Below, piece by piece: positions 1-7,565 of a DNA stretch of 64,000 nucleotides. The notes under the pieces were generated by a model. It was not told the DNA's origin and ran no database searches. It saw nothing but the letters and a program-made list of their open reading frames with translations. Each line of letters opens with the position of its first letter. Position 1 is the first letter of the stretch. The DNA is from an uncultured Collinsella sp. (lineage in GTDB: Bacteria; Actinomycetota; Coriobacteriia; Coriobacteriales; Coriobacteriaceae): positions 30,271 to 94,270 of the forward strand of contig CABRHW010000007.1 of NCBI GenBank assembly GCA_902470765.1. Reading direction: 5' to 3'. The translations under genes and the position numbers were made by a program.

Positions 1-822
1 GTTGCCGATGTTCCCGGCCTCATCGAGGGCGCGAGCGAGGGCAAGGGCCTGGGCCACCAGTTCCTGCGCCACATTGAGCGTACGGCCCTGATCATGCATG
101 TCGTCGACATGACGGGCGGTTTTGAGGATCGCGATCCGGTTGAGGACTATCGCATCATCAACCGCGAGCTCGAGCAGTATGGCGCCGAGCTTTCGGAGCG
201 CCCGCAGATCGTTGTCGCCAACAAGTGCGATGCGCCGGGCACGGCCGACAAGATTTCCGACCTTAAGCGTGCGGCGCTCGACGATGGTCATATGTTCTTT
301 GCCGTGTCTGCCGTGACGGGTGCCGGTCTTAACACGCTGATGCTTGCCGTGGGCGAGCAGGTGGCTAAGCTTCGCGCCGAGCTGGCGGTCTCTGATGAGC
401 CGGTCGATCTGCGCGACGAGGAGTGGGAGCGCCGCCGTCTGCAGCGCGAGAAGCGGTTCCGCATTGTTCAAGAAGAGCCTCATGCCTTCCGTGTGGTTGG
501 TCGCGCGATTGAGCGCATGGTCATCCAGACCGACTGGGAAAACGAGGAAGCCGTCATCTACCTGCAGCATAAGTTTGCGCGCATGGGCGTTGACGACGCG
601 CTCGAGAAGGCCGGCTGCCGTGCGGGCGACGAGGTTCGCATTTGCCAGCGCGCCTTTGACTTTGAGGGCGCTGAGGACTTCTCGGAGTACGAGGAGCTCG
701 AGGATGCTGGCGAGGACGTTGCCGTTGAGGCCATTGACGTGACCGATGCTGCGGATGAGGGCGTCGAGGTTGTCGATGCGGTGGATGCCGCGGACGATGC
801 CGAGACCTCGGAGGGCGAGTAA
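1..822 (+). CDS. obgE: GTPase ObgE/CgtA, 3' part (cut by window start)
   Basis: Obg-family GTPase acting in late 50S ribosome assembly and the stringent response. The reading frame is open from the first base, so the N-terminal glycine-rich Obg domain and the P-loop lie outside the window. Visible are the G3 motif DVPGLIEGAS at the very start, the G4 motif NKCD near nt 220, and the SAVTG G5 region. A C-terminal OCT domain follows at roughly nt 460-660. The protein ends in a strongly acidic tail of about 50 residues rich in Asp, Glu and Val, which is common in Obg proteins. It is followed after 3 bases by nadD, so the two are probably co-transcribed. Confidence 0.95.
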   Translation, partial: VADVPGLIEGASEGKGLGHQFLRHIERTALIMHVVDMTGGFEDRDPVEDYRIINRELEQYGAELSERPQIVVANKCDAPGTADKISDLKRAALDDGHMFFAVSAVTGAGLNTLMLAVGEQVAKLRAELAVSDEPVDLRDEEWERRRLQREKRFRIVQEEPHAFRVVGRAIERMVIQTDWENEEAVIYLQHKFARMGVDDALEKAGCRAGDEVRICQRAFDFEGAEDFSEYEELEDAGEDVAVEAIDVTDAADEGVEVVDAVDAADDAETSEGE

Positions 823-825
823 GCC

Positions 826-1503
826 ATGTCGCTGCGCGGTGGAATCGGTCTGCCCGAGCTTCCTCTAGAGGACGGGCAGGAGTTTAGGCTCGGCATTATG
901 GGCGGCACATTTGACCCGATTCATTACGGGCACCTGGTGACTGCCGAGCAGGCGCGCGAGTCGCTCGACTTGGACGCTGTGCTCTTTATGCCGGCGGGCT
1001 CTCCTGCTTTTAAGCTTGACAAGCCGGTGACGCCTGCCGAGGACCGTTATGCCATGACGGTCCTCGCCACCGCCGCGAACCCGGCCTTTTTGGCAAGCCG
1101 CTTCGAGATAGATCGTGCCGGTGTCACCTATACAGCCGATACGCTACATGCCCTTCGCGAGTTTTACCCGCCACAGGTGAAGCTTTACTTTATTACGGGT
1201 GCCGATGCGATTATCGATATTGTGACCTGGCACAATGCTGATGAGATTGCCGAACTGGCAACCTTTATTGCTGCGACAAGACCCGGCTTTGACATCGATA
1301 CGGCCCGGGCGCGAATTAAGGAATCGGGGCTGCCATTCGACGTGCGTTATATTCAGATTCCGGCGCTGGCGATTAGCTCGACCAACATTCGCAAGCGGGT
1401 TGCCCGCGGCATGAGCGTGCGCTATCTTACGAGCGAGTCTGTGCTCGGCTATATCCGTAAACGCGGTCTGTATGCCGATCTTGGGCAAGACGATTTTGAT
1501 TGA
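826..1503 (+). CDS. nadD: nicotinate-nucleotide adenylyltransferase NadD
   Basis: Transfers AMP from ATP to nicotinate mononucleotide to make deamido-NAD, a late step of NAD synthesis in the cytoplasm. The nucleotidyltransferase signature GGTFDPIHYGH lies near residue 25, with the (T/H)xGH-type ATP-binding histidines. The second signature, ISSTNIRKR, is near the C-terminus. The length of 225 residues is normal for the family with a short (about 20 residue) N-terminal leader. It starts with ATG 3 bases after the obgE stop and is followed by yqeK and rsfS, the usual nadD-yqeK-rsfS order of Firmicutes-like gene clusters. Confidence 0.96.
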   Translation: MSLRGGIGLPELPLEDGQEFRLGIMGGTFDPIHYGHLVTAEQARESLDLDAVLFMPAGSPAFKLDKPVTPAEDRYAMTVLATAANPAFLASRFEIDRAGVTYTADTLHALREFYPPQVKLYFITGADAIIDIVTWHNADEIAELATFIAATRPGFDIDTARARIKESGLPFDVRYIQIPALAISSTNIRKRVARGMSVRYLTSESVLGYIRKRGLYADLGQDDFD

Positions 1504-1515
1504 TGGGGGAGAACG

Positions 1516-2124
1516 TTGTCGGTAGAAGATCAGTTTGAGGGCGATGAGCGTGCGCTCTTGACGCGTATCCACGAGTTGCTCGATGTGCGCATGAAGGATA
1601 AGCGTAAGCGCTACGTGCATTCGCTCGGGGTTGCCGAGACGGCGTTGCACCTAGCCGAGGTGTACGGTGTCGACCGCTTTGATGCCGCTGCCGCCGGCCT
1701 GATCCATGACTGGGACAAGGTGCTCTCCGACGACGAGCTGGTCACGCGCGCTCTGCATTACGGCATTAAGATTGCCGGCTCTCCGTCTGCCGCGACGCCG
1801 CTTTTGCATGGCCCGGTTGCCGCCTATGAGCTTCCGCAGCTTTTTCCCGAGCTGTCTCCGGCAGTCTTTCAGGCTGTCGACCGTCACACCGTGGGCGCTT
1901 GCGACATGACGCCGCTCGATATGGTGGTCTTTGTGGCCGATGCCATCGAACCCAACCGCCACGGTGACTATGCCCATGCGCTGCGCAAGATGGTGGGGAA
2001 GTCCTCGCTCGACGAGTTGTTCTTCTCCTGTTTTGCGCAGGGTCTGGTCTATGTGATCCAGTCCGGGCGTTATCTTTATCCCACGGCTATTACGATTTAC
2101 AACCATTACGCCCAGCTGCGCTAG
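1516..2124 (+). CDS. yqeK: YqeK-family HD-domain hydrolase, Ap4A hydrolase
   Basis: HD-domain metal-dependent phosphohydrolase of the YqeK family. Characterised members hydrolyse diadenosine tetraphosphate symmetrically to two ADP. The metal-binding pattern is visible as RYVHSLGVAETA (first His), LIHDWDK (the HD pair) and RHTVG further on. A TTG start at 1516 is chosen because GGGGGAGA lies just upstream and no ATG fits the N-terminus. It lies 12 bases after nadD and 27 bases before rsfS in the same run. The C-terminus ends in the family-like YNHYAQLR. Confidence 0.93.
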   Translation: MSVEDQFEGDERALLTRIHELLDVRMKDKRKRYVHSLGVAETALHLAEVYGVDRFDAAAAGLIHDWDKVLSDDELVTRALHYGIKIAGSPSAATPLLHGPVAAYELPQLFPELSPAVFQAVDRHTVGACDMTPLDMVVFVADAIEPNRHGDYAHALRKMVGKSSLDELFFSCFAQGLVYVIQSGRYLYPTAITIYNHYAQLR

Positions 2125-2151
2125 CTCGGGCTGTCTAGAAAGAGGTATTCC

Positions 2152-2607
2152 ATGGCCGACGAGACCATGACCGACGAGCAGATTCTTGAACGTGTGGAGC
2201 ACAAGAGCTTCGCCGCCACGTCCGACCGCACTGCCGCCTCGCTGTCCGTGAGCGGTGTCGCCGCCGAGGATGTCGCCCGCGCCGCCGCGCAGGCCGCCTA
2301 CGACAAGAAGGGCGAGGACGTTCAGGTGCTCGACCTGACCGAGCTTTCCGACGTATGCGACTACTTTGTGCTTGCCACCGGTACCAACAACCGCCAGGTC
2401 GATTCTATCGTCGACGAGATCGAGGAGAAGGTCGCCGAGGCTTGCGGCGAGCATCCGTTCTCCATCGAGGGCCGCGAGCAGAAGACTTGGATGCTCATGG
2501 ACTACGGTTCGGTTGTCGTCCACGTCTTCACTCCCGAAGCCCGCGACTTCTACCGCCTCGAGAAGCTCTGGGGAGACGCCCCCCAGCTCCCCCTCAACCT
2601 CCTCTAA
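2152..2607 (+). CDS. rsfS: ribosomal silencing factor RsfS
   Basis: RsfS/Iojap protein binds uL14 on the 50S subunit and blocks subunit joining when nutrients are scarce. The conserved core runs from about residue 45 (AAYDKKGEDVQVLDLTEL) through CDYFVLATGTNNRQVDSI to the family-typical VVHVFTPEARDFYRLEKLW. Compared with typical members of 105-120 residues there is an N-terminal extension of about 40 residues, starting MADETMTDEQ and not conserved to my knowledge. The start has a good AAAGAGG ribosome-binding site. The stop codon TAA (2605-2607) shares its last base with the first base of a palindromic repeat. Confidence 0.95.
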   Translation: MADETMTDEQILERVEHKSFAATSDRTAASLSVSGVAAEDVARAAAQAAYDKKGEDVQVLDLTELSDVCDYFVLATGTNNRQVDSIVDEIEEKVAEACGEHPFSIEGREQKTWMLMDYGSVVVHVFTPEARDFYRLEKLWGDAPQLPLNLL

Positions 2608-2641
2608 ATGATTTTTCTGGGACGGGGATAAAATAATCATT
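2607..2641 (+). repeat. palindromic REP-like repeat, left end of transposase element
   Basis: Ends AATGATT and AATCATT are complementary (7 bp stem) around a loop containing GGGACGGGGAT. It begins on the last base of the rsfS stop codon. It is the inverted partner of 3493-3527, and its core resembles those at 11485-11543 and 35551-35577. Confidence 0.8.
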
Positions 2642-2651
2642 GCTACCGTTT

Positions 2652-2690
2652 GCCGAACCGCTCACCTTTGTTGGGCGGTTCGGCCTTTTT
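2652..2690 (+). terminator. intrinsic terminator downstream of rsfS
   Basis: Perfect 10 bp stem GCCGAACCGC / GCGGTTCGGC (2652-2661 and 2675-2684) followed by CTTTTTC. It lies between the left REP-like repeat and the transposase gene. It either ends the obgE-rsfS operon or insulates the transposase from read-through. Confidence 0.8.
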
Positions 2691-2744
2691 CTTCCTTTCC
2701 TTTTGTATGCTGTGGCTACTGCATCCTTGGAAGGGAGGGTTTCG

Positions 2745-3485
2745 ATGACTCGTGTTGCCCGTGCGTTGTCCGAACTCGGCCATTATCACGTCATGCTCAA
2801 GGGCTGTGCTGGCCAGCTGATCTTCGAAGACGATGACGATCGCCTTTATTTTCTCAATCTATTGAACAGACGATTTACGTCCGCTCATATTCGTCTTCTT
2901 GCCTGGTGCCTCATGGACAATCATGTTCACCTGCTATTTGATGATCTCGATAATCAGATGAGCGTTGCCATGCATGCGATTGATACGGCATATGCGAAAC
3001 ACTTCAATCAAAAAACCGGCCGCCGCGGACCGGTGTTCCAGGAACGATTCAAGAGTGTGATCATTTCTGACGACAAACAGCTGCTCCGTTGCGTCCGATA
3101 CATACACGACAATCCTGCAAAAGCAGGCATTTCTTCTGCTCCTCTGTATCGCTGGAGCAGCTTCCATGAGTATTTCTCTCATCCCGAAATTTGTGATTGT
3201 GAAGGTATTCTCAATCTGTTTGGGGGTACGGAAGCGTTTTATCTTTCGAGTACCGACGGCAAGCCTAATCCCTATTTTATGCCCGAAGGTAAGCATATCT
3301 CCGATATGGATGCGCTGGAAGTTGCCCGGGCTCTTTTGGCTCCGCATGAGCCTTATCAGCTTAAAACTTTGCCGAAATCAGAGCGAAATCGTCTTCTGGC
3401 AGTGTTGAGGCATCGGGGGTTTACGATTGACCAGATTTCGCGTCTGACGGGAATTGGGACCAATATCATTCAAAGGGCGAAATGA
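2745..3485 (+). CDS. REP-associated tyrosine transposase (RAYT), HUH family
   Basis: Single-strand DNA transposase of the TnpA-REP (Y1, IS200-like) class, thought to act on REP palindromes rather than on its own IS ends. The HUH metal-binding motif is seen in MDNHVHLLF (near residue 62). The probable nucleophile tyrosine region is TAYAKHFNQKTGRRGPVFQ, followed by RFKS and YIHDNPAKAG, all family hallmarks. A C-terminal helix-turn-helix-like stretch (FTIDQISRLTGIGTNIIQRA) ends the 246-residue protein, as in many RAYTs. ATG 2745 is preceded by AAGGGAGGG. No frameshift or missing motif is seen, so the enzyme may be active. The flanking inverted palindromes are its probable substrates (inference). 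Confidence 0.88.
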   Translation: MTRVARALSELGHYHVMLKGCAGQLIFEDDDDRLYFLNLLNRRFTSAHIRLLAWCLMDNHVHLLFDDLDNQMSVAMHAIDTAYAKHFNQKTGRRGPVFQERFKSVIISDDKQLLRCVRYIHDNPAKAGISSAPLYRWSSFHEYFSHPEICDCEGILNLFGGTEAFYLSSTDGKPNPYFMPEGKHISDMDALEVARALLAPHEPYQLKTLPKSERNRLLAVLRHRGFTIDQISRLTGIGTNIIQRAK

Positions 3486-3492
3486 CGCTCCA

Positions 3493-3527
3493 AATGATTA
3501 AAAAATCCCCGTCCTAGAATAATCATT
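3493..3527 (-). repeat. palindromic REP-like repeat, right end of transposase element
   Basis: Inverted copy of 2607-2641. On the minus strand it reads AATGATT, then TTCTAGGACGGGGAT, then a run of T, then AATCATT. It lies 7 bases after the transposase stop codon and 33 bases before the 3' end of dinB. Mismatches to the left copy are confined to two single bases and a four-base A/T stretch. Confidence 0.8.
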
Positions 3528-3560
3528 CGCAGCTACCCGGCTTTCATTTTGCCTCAGGGA

Positions 3561-4814
3561 CTAATCGTTGAAGCGGGATTGGCGGCCGAAGGATAGGGCG
3601 GTGTCGCCGAATTTGTCTCGGACGGCGTCGATAGCGACGGAGAGGTCGCGTCGGTCGCTGGATTGGGCTCCGCGGTCGTCGACTTCGCAGAACAGGTCGG
3701 TTTGGATCCCGCCTTGGTGGTCGAAATCGCTCATGCCGATGCCTGCTAAGCGAACATGCATGCCTTCCTGCCAGATGTTGTCGAGCAGTTCGAGCGCAAC
3801 CGCCACGAAGATGTTCTCATCGTCGGTCGGATGAAGCAGTCGGCGCTGTGCCGAGCGACCGCTTCCATACGAATACTTAAGCTTGAGCGTTACCGTGGCA
3901 CCCGTCAGCCCCTGACGGCGCAGACGGCGTCCCACTGACTCTCCCAACAGTGCAATCGCCGCCTCAATATCCCTACGCTCAGTCAAATCTTTCGCAAAGG
4001 TGCGTTCATTGCTGACCGACTTGACCTCGCGCTCTTCGTCGAGACTCGTGACTTCAGAGATTTCGAGTCCCAGCGCACGCTGGCGCATGCGTTCGCCGTT
4101 GACGCCAAAAATAGAGGCCAGTGTGGACTCAGGCGCGCGCGAAAGCTCGCCGAGGGTGTAGATGCGCATGCGGCGCAGTCGCTCCTCGGCCGAGCGTCCG
4201 ATGCCGCTCATGGCAGATACCGGCAGCGCGGCCAAAAAGCGCTGCTCGGTTCCGGGGCGCACGATGGTCAGCCCAAACGGCTTATCCCGCTCGCTTGCGA
4301 TCTTTGCGACCGTCTTGTTGCAGCCCACGCCAATGGAGCAGGTCACTCCCAGCCCTGCCACGCGGTCGCTTATACGCCGCGCAACCAGCAGCGGGTCTTC
4401 GGGCGCAAAGCGACCCGGTGTGATATCGATAAAGGCTTCGTCGATGGATACGCGTTCAACGCGCGGGGTCTCGTCAACGAGAATTGCCATGACCTGCGCG
4501 CTGACCTCACGATAGCGATCAAAATGCCCATGCGTCCAAATGGCTTGCGGGCACAAGCGCTGCGCCTCGGCCGAGGCCATGGCAGAGTGCACGCCAAAGC
4601 GACGTGCCTCATATGAACACGTGGACACGACGCCACGCGAATCGGCGTCTCCGCCCACGATGAGCGGTTTTCCGCGCCATTCGGGATGGTCGAGCATCTC
4701 CACGCTCGCAAAAAACGCATCGAGGTCCATGAGGCCCACCGCCGGACCCGTCCAGGGAGGCGGCGTGACGCCCATGGCATCCTCATAACCGTATGTATGT
4801 TCGCGTCTTTCCAT
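3561..4814 (-). CDS. dinB: DNA polymerase IV (Y family)
   Basis: Error-prone translesion polymerase. The palm domain begins GLMDLDAFFASVEM (first catalytic Asp, near residue 28). YEARRFGVHSAM and the second catalytic motif SIDEAFID follow. The thumb helix-hairpin-helix (SGIGRSAEERLRRMRIYTLG) and little-finger domain follow. The C-terminus lacks an obvious QLSLF-type beta-clamp motif, although TDLF (near residue 372) could serve. The chosen start, Met at 4814, lies only 6 bases after a TATACT -10 box with no Shine-Dalgarno sequence, suggesting a leaderless transcript. It stands alone between the transposase element and the divergent rpsP operon. Confidence 0.95.
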   Translation of the reverse strand: MERREHTYGYEDAMGVTPPPWTGPAVGLMDLDAFFASVEMLDHPEWRGKPLIVGGDADSRGVVSTCSYEARRFGVHSAMASAEAQRLCPQAIWTHGHFDRYREVSAQVMAILVDETPRVERVSIDEAFIDITPGRFAPEDPLLVARRISDRVAGLGVTCSIGVGCNKTVAKIASERDKPFGLTIVRPGTEQRFLAALPVSAMSGIGRSAEERLRRMRIYTLGELSRAPESTLASIFGVNGERMRQRALGLEISEVTSLDEEREVKSVSNERTFAKDLTERRDIEAAIALLGESVGRRLRRQGLTGATVTLKLKYSYGSGRSAQRRLLHPTDDENIFVAVALELLDNIWQEGMHVRLAGIGMSDFDHQGGIQTDLFCEVDDRGAQSSDRRDLSVAIDAVRDKFGDTALSFGRQSRFND

Positions 4815-4820
4815 GTCATG

Positions 4821-4826
4821 AGTATA
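4821..4826 (-). promoter_or_regulatory. -10 box of dinB, implying a leaderless mRNA
   Basis: TATACT on the minus strand, with exactly 6 bases between it and the dinB ATG. The expected transcription start therefore coincides with the A of the start codon. No convincing -35 or ribosome-binding site is present. Confidence 0.5.
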
Positions 4827-4860
4827 CCGCGCAGCTCATGTGGGGTGCGTGTATGTGCTT

Positions 4861-4896
4861 GCAAATCCCGAATTCTTGTCTAAGATATGGATTTGC
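4861..4896. repeat. 8 bp inverted repeat in the dinB-rpsP divergent region
   Basis: GCAAATCC (4861-4868) and GGATTTGC (4889-4896) are perfectly complementary across a 20-base loop. It lies between the dinB and rpsP promoters and has no T-tract, so it is more likely an operator or structural element than a terminator. Function unknown. Confidence 0.4.
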
Positions 4897-4930
4897 CCTC
4901 GACTACACCGAAGAAGTTGGTCTCACGGAC

Positions 4931-4959
4931 TTCACCTGCCCGCGTCGATGGCGTATTAT
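4931..4959 (+). promoter_or_regulatory. candidate sigma-A promoter of the rpsP operon
   Basis: TTCACC, 17 bases, then TATTAT. It lies about 57 bases upstream of the rpsP start codon in the only gap ahead of the operon. Confidence 0.5.
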
Positions 4960-5015
4960 GTTCAACTGTTTGTTTGTAGTTGCAGCCTAAAGCTGCTTGG
5001 TTGGAGGAGTTTCCT

Positions 5016-5357
5016 TTGGCAGTCAAGATTCGCCTTGCTCGTCACGGCGCTAAGAAGCGTCCGTACTACCGTGTCGTCGTCGCCGATTCCCGCGCCCCGC
5101 GTGACGGTCGTATCATCGAGGAGGTTGGCCGCTACAACCCGATGACCGCCCCCAAGACCATCAACCTCGACCTCGAGAAGATCGCCGACTGGCAGTCCAA
5201 GGGCGCTCAGCTCACCGACGCCGTCGCCGCTCTGGTCAAGGCCGCCAACGAGGGCGAGAAGACCGAGACCGTCGTCAAGAAGTCCAAGAAGCAGCTCGCC
5301 AAAGAGGCCGAGGCCGCTAAGGCTGCCGCTGAGGCCGCTGAGGGCGCCGAGGAGTAA
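5016..5357 (+). CDS. rpsP: 30S ribosomal protein S16 (bS16)
   Basis: Small-subunit assembly protein. The N-terminus AVKIRLARHGAKKRPYYRVV and the motif SRAPRDGRIIEEVGRYNP are diagnostic. The TTG start at 5016 is chosen because GGAGGA (5004-5009) sits at proper spacing and the encoded protein then begins MAVKIRL, as in the family. The globular part is about 80 residues. It is followed by a low-complexity tail of about 30 residues rich in Ala, Lys and Glu, which is usual in actinobacterial S16. First gene of the rpsP-khpA-rimM-trmD-lepB run. Confidence 0.97.
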   Translation: MAVKIRLARHGAKKRPYYRVVVADSRAPRDGRIIEEVGRYNPMTAPKTINLDLEKIADWQSKGAQLTDAVAALVKAANEGEKTETVVKKSKKQLAKEAEAAKAAAEAAEGAEE

Positions 5358-5360
5358 ATC

Positions 5361-5645
5361 GTGCCTGAGGTTGACGCTGCACAGCTCGAGGGTGAGGCAA
5401 TGCTCTCAGATCGCATCGCCGATCTCGTCGAATATCTCGTTGTTCAGATCGTCGACGACCCGGATTCCGTGAGCCTTGAGGTCATCGATGGTGACGACGC
5501 CTCTACGATTGAGGTTTCGGTCGCCGAGGATGACGTCGCTAAGGTCATCGGCCGTCGTGGCCGTACCATCAAGGCCATTCGCACGCTCGCCCGTGCACTG
5601 GCCGCTCGCCTCGACACTGCTGTCGAGGTAGAGGTTCTGGGCTAG
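5361..5645 (+). CDS. khpA: KH-domain RNA-binding protein KhpA
   Basis: Small RNA-binding protein, partner of KhpB in several Gram-positives, linked to cell-division and envelope control and to RNA chaperoning. The single KH domain shows the GxxG loop in VIGRRGRTIKAIRTLARALA. GTG 5361 is used because GAGGAG lies 7 bases upstream, inside the end of rpsP. An internal ATG at 5400 (MLSDRIADLVEYL) would match the usual family N-terminus and cannot be excluded. The position between rpsP and rimM is conserved in many Gram-positive bacteria and supports the call. Confidence 0.93.
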   Translation: MPEVDAAQLEGEAMLSDRIADLVEYLVVQIVDDPDSVSLEVIDGDDASTIEVSVAEDDVAKVIGRRGRTIKAIRTLARALAARLDTAVEVEVLG

Positions 5646-5649
5646 GACC

Positions 5650-6171
5650 TTGGGGTCCCAGTACAAAAACATCGCCCGTGTGGTCAAGCCGCACGGAAGA
5701 AAGGGGGAGGTCCTCGCGCAGCCGCTGCGGGGGCTTCCTTCTGTATTAGAGCCTGGTATGCGCGTCGCCCTGACGCCGCCGGCGCTCAAGCGCGACCGCT
5801 TTTGCACGGTCGTGTCCGTCACCGATACGGGCGATGGCGATCTGGTCTCGTTTGAGGGCATTGACGACTTGACGGCTGCCGAGGGCATCACGGGATGCTA
5901 CGTGTTGGCAAATCGTGACGATTTTGAGCTCGATTCGCTCGACGCTGCCTATACCGACCTGATGGGTCGCGAGGTGGTCGACGAGCGCTTCGGTTCGCTC
6001 GGCACGATCGTCGAGATCATGTCGACGCCCGCTAACGATGTTTGGGTTGTCGAGGGTGATCGGTACGGCGAGGTACTGATTCCCGTGATCGAGCAGGTTG
6101 TGCTCGATCTTCCCGACAAAGGAACAATTTCCGTCCACGTTATGGACGGCCTGATCGATATGGACAAGTAG
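5650..6171 (+). CDS. rimM: 16S rRNA processing protein RimM
   Basis: Binds uS19 and assists maturation of the 30S head. The N-terminal RimM domain opens YKNIARVVKPHGRKGEV, the family signature. A C-terminal PRC-barrel domain includes DLMGREVVDERFGSLGTI and VLIPVIEQVVLDL. The TTG start at 5650, 4 bases after the khpA stop, has only weak Shine-Dalgarno character, so translation may be coupled to khpA. Length of 173 residues is normal. Followed after 10 bases by trmD. Confidence 0.95.
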   Translation: MGSQYKNIARVVKPHGRKGEVLAQPLRGLPSVLEPGMRVALTPPALKRDRFCTVVSVTDTGDGDLVSFEGIDDLTAAEGITGCYVLANRDDFELDSLDAAYTDLMGREVVDERFGSLGTIVEIMSTPANDVWVVEGDRYGEVLIPVIEQVVLDLPDKGTISVHVMDGLIDMDK

Positions 6172-6181
6172 GGAGGACAAC

Positions 6182-6940
6182 ATGCTGATTGAGACCCTTT
6201 CGGTCTTTCCCGAGATGTTTGAGCCCGTCATGTCCACATCGATTTTGGGTCGCGCCCGCAAGGCCGGCCTTTTTGATTTTAAGGCCTATAACCTGCGTGA
6301 CTGGACGCACGACCGTCATCGTACCGTTGATGACGAGCCGTACGGCGGCGGGCAGGGCATGCTCATGAAGGTCGAGCCTATCGCAGAGGCCATCGAGGCC
6401 ATTAGCGCAGAGGGTCCCAAGCCCACTGTGGTGTTCTTTACCCCCTGTGGCGAGCCTTTTACGCAGCATGTGGCCGAGCGCCTGCTCAAAAGTGAGCGCC
6501 TGCTGTTTGTGTGCAGTCGCTACGAGGGCGTCGACGAGCGCGCGTATGCGTATGCCGATGAGCGTCTGTCGATCGGCGACTACGTGCTCACGGGCGGCGA
6601 GCTTCCCGCTATGGTCGTTGCCGATGCTGTCGTACGCCTCATCCCCGGCGCCCTTGGTGACGAGATGAGCAACGTCGACGAGTCATTCTCGACCGCCGAG
6701 GACGGAGGACTGCTCGAGTACGCGCAGTACACCCGTCCTGCCGAGTTCAACGGCGAGGGCGTGCCGCCGGTGCTTGTGAGCGGCGATCACGCCAAGGTCG
6801 ATGCCTGGCGTCGCAAGAATGCCATCGAGCGCACCTGCCGCTGGCGTCCCGACCTGATCGAGACGGCACGGCTTACGCCCGAGGAGCGCGCATACGCGCA
6901 AGAGATCCTGGACGCGTCGTATTCGCAGAGCGAGGAGTGA
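6182..6940 (+). CDS. trmD: tRNA (guanine37-N1)-methyltransferase TrmD
   Basis: SAM-dependent SPOUT methyltransferase making m1G37 in tRNAs reading CNN codons, which prevents +1 frameshifting. Signatures are ETLSVFPEMFEP at the N-terminus, DDEPYGGGQGMLMK, CSRYEGVDERAYAYADERLSIGDYVLTGGELPAM (trefoil-knot SAM site, given as two motifs CSRYEGVDER and GDYVLTGGELPAM), and the C-terminal helical domain. The start has GGGAGGAC upstream. The stop overlaps the region holding the lepB ribosome-binding site. Confidence 0.97.
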   Translation: MLIETLSVFPEMFEPVMSTSILGRARKAGLFDFKAYNLRDWTHDRHRTVDDEPYGGGQGMLMKVEPIAEAIEAISAEGPKPTVVFFTPCGEPFTQHVAERLLKSERLLFVCSRYEGVDERAYAYADERLSIGDYVLTGGELPAMVVADAVVRLIPGALGDEMSNVDESFSTAEDGGLLEYAQYTRPAEFNGEGVPPVLVSGDHAKVDAWRRKNAIERTCRWRPDLIETARLTPEERAYAQEILDASYSQSEE

Positions 6941-6942
6941 GA

Positions 6943-7506
6943 ATGGTTCCATCGCAGCATTCCGCGTTGAGGGGCGCTTTTGAGTGGATCGCGGTCATCG
7001 CGATCGCACTGGTCGCCACCTTCTTGATTCGCTCGTTTGTGGTCGAGCCCTTTGTGGTGCCCACCGGCTCCATGGAGTCCACGATCGAGATTGGCGACCA
7101 GATCCTGGCACAAAAGGTGAGCCTCGAGCTCGGTCAGCCCGTCAAGCAGGGCGATATCGTGGTGTTTCACAACCCCGATGGCACCTCCGAGCATGATGTT
7201 CTTGTCAAGCGTGTTATTGCCACGGCCGGCCAGACGGTCGACCTGCAGGATGGCAAGGTGGTCGTTGACGGCCAAGCGCTCGACGAGGACTATACGACGG
7301 GCATGAGCTGGCCGCTTTCGGTCCAAGCGCCCGGCGCTCAGGTAAGCTATCCCTACACGGTTCCCGACGGGTGCGTGTGGGTGATGGGCGACAACCGCGA
7401 AAACTCTGCCGACTCACGCTACTTTGGTCCCGTCGATCGCTCTGATTTGATCGCTGTGGCGCTTGTGCGCTACTGGCCGCTCAACCGCATCGGCGCTATC
7501 GACTAA
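6943..7506 (+). CDS. lepB: signal peptidase I
   Basis: Membrane-anchored serine-lysine protease that removes Sec/Tat signal peptides. An N-terminal transmembrane helix (FEWIAVIAIALVATFLI) is followed by the catalytic serine in PTGSMESTI, the lysine in VLVKRVIA and the conserved GDNRENSADSR box. Length of 187 residues fits the short Gram-positive type. ATG 6943 is preferred because AGGAG lies 5 bases upstream. A GTG at 6937, overlapping the trmD stop, is an alternative. Last gene of the rpsP operon by spacing. Confidence 0.95.
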   Translation: MVPSQHSALRGAFEWIAVIAIALVATFLIRSFVVEPFVVPTGSMESTIEIGDQILAQKVSLELGQPVKQGDIVVFHNPDGTSEHDVLVKRVIATAGQTVDLQDGKVVVDGQALDEDYTTGMSWPLSVQAPGAQVSYPYTVPDGCVWVMGDNRENSADSRYFGPVDRSDLIAVALVRYWPLNRIGAID

Positions 7507-7513
7507 AAACCGC

Positions 7514-7519
7514 TATAGT
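7514..7519 (+). promoter_or_regulatory. candidate -10 box upstream of glyQ
   Basis: TATAGT just after the lepB stop and 46 bases before the glyQ ATG. No good -35 element at 16-18 bases. A T-box leader cannot fit in this 59-base gap. Confidence 0.35.
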
Positions 7520-7565
7520 ACAGTACCTAACCGTGTAATCGTTTCGACGAGGGGATATTAGAGGC

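Larger units (their letters stand above)
2607..3527 (+). mobile_element. REP/RAYT-type element: transposase gene between inverted palindromes
   Basis: A 921-base unit bounded by two 35-base palindromic sequences in opposite orientation (2607-2641 and 3493-3527). Reverse-complementing the right one gives 29 of 35 identities with the left, and the core GGACGGGGAT is identical. Between them lies an intact single-domain HUH transposase gene of the REP-associated tyrosine transposase class (2745-3485). The unit separates rsfS from dinB and looks lower in GC than its neighbours. It resembles the known arrangement in which a RAYT gene is flanked by inverted REP sequences. No target duplication is evident, as expected for HUH enzymes. 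Confidence 0.75.

Noticed and set aside
4780..4800. LexA-like site CGAACATACATACG at the start of dinB.
   Set aside because: Only the left half fits CGAAC; the right half does not match GTTCG, and it lies within coding sequence.
7507..7565. Possible T-box leader upstream of glyQ, also considered for proS.
   Set aside because: The gap before glyQ is only 59 bases and proS directly follows ispG, too short for a T-box RNA.
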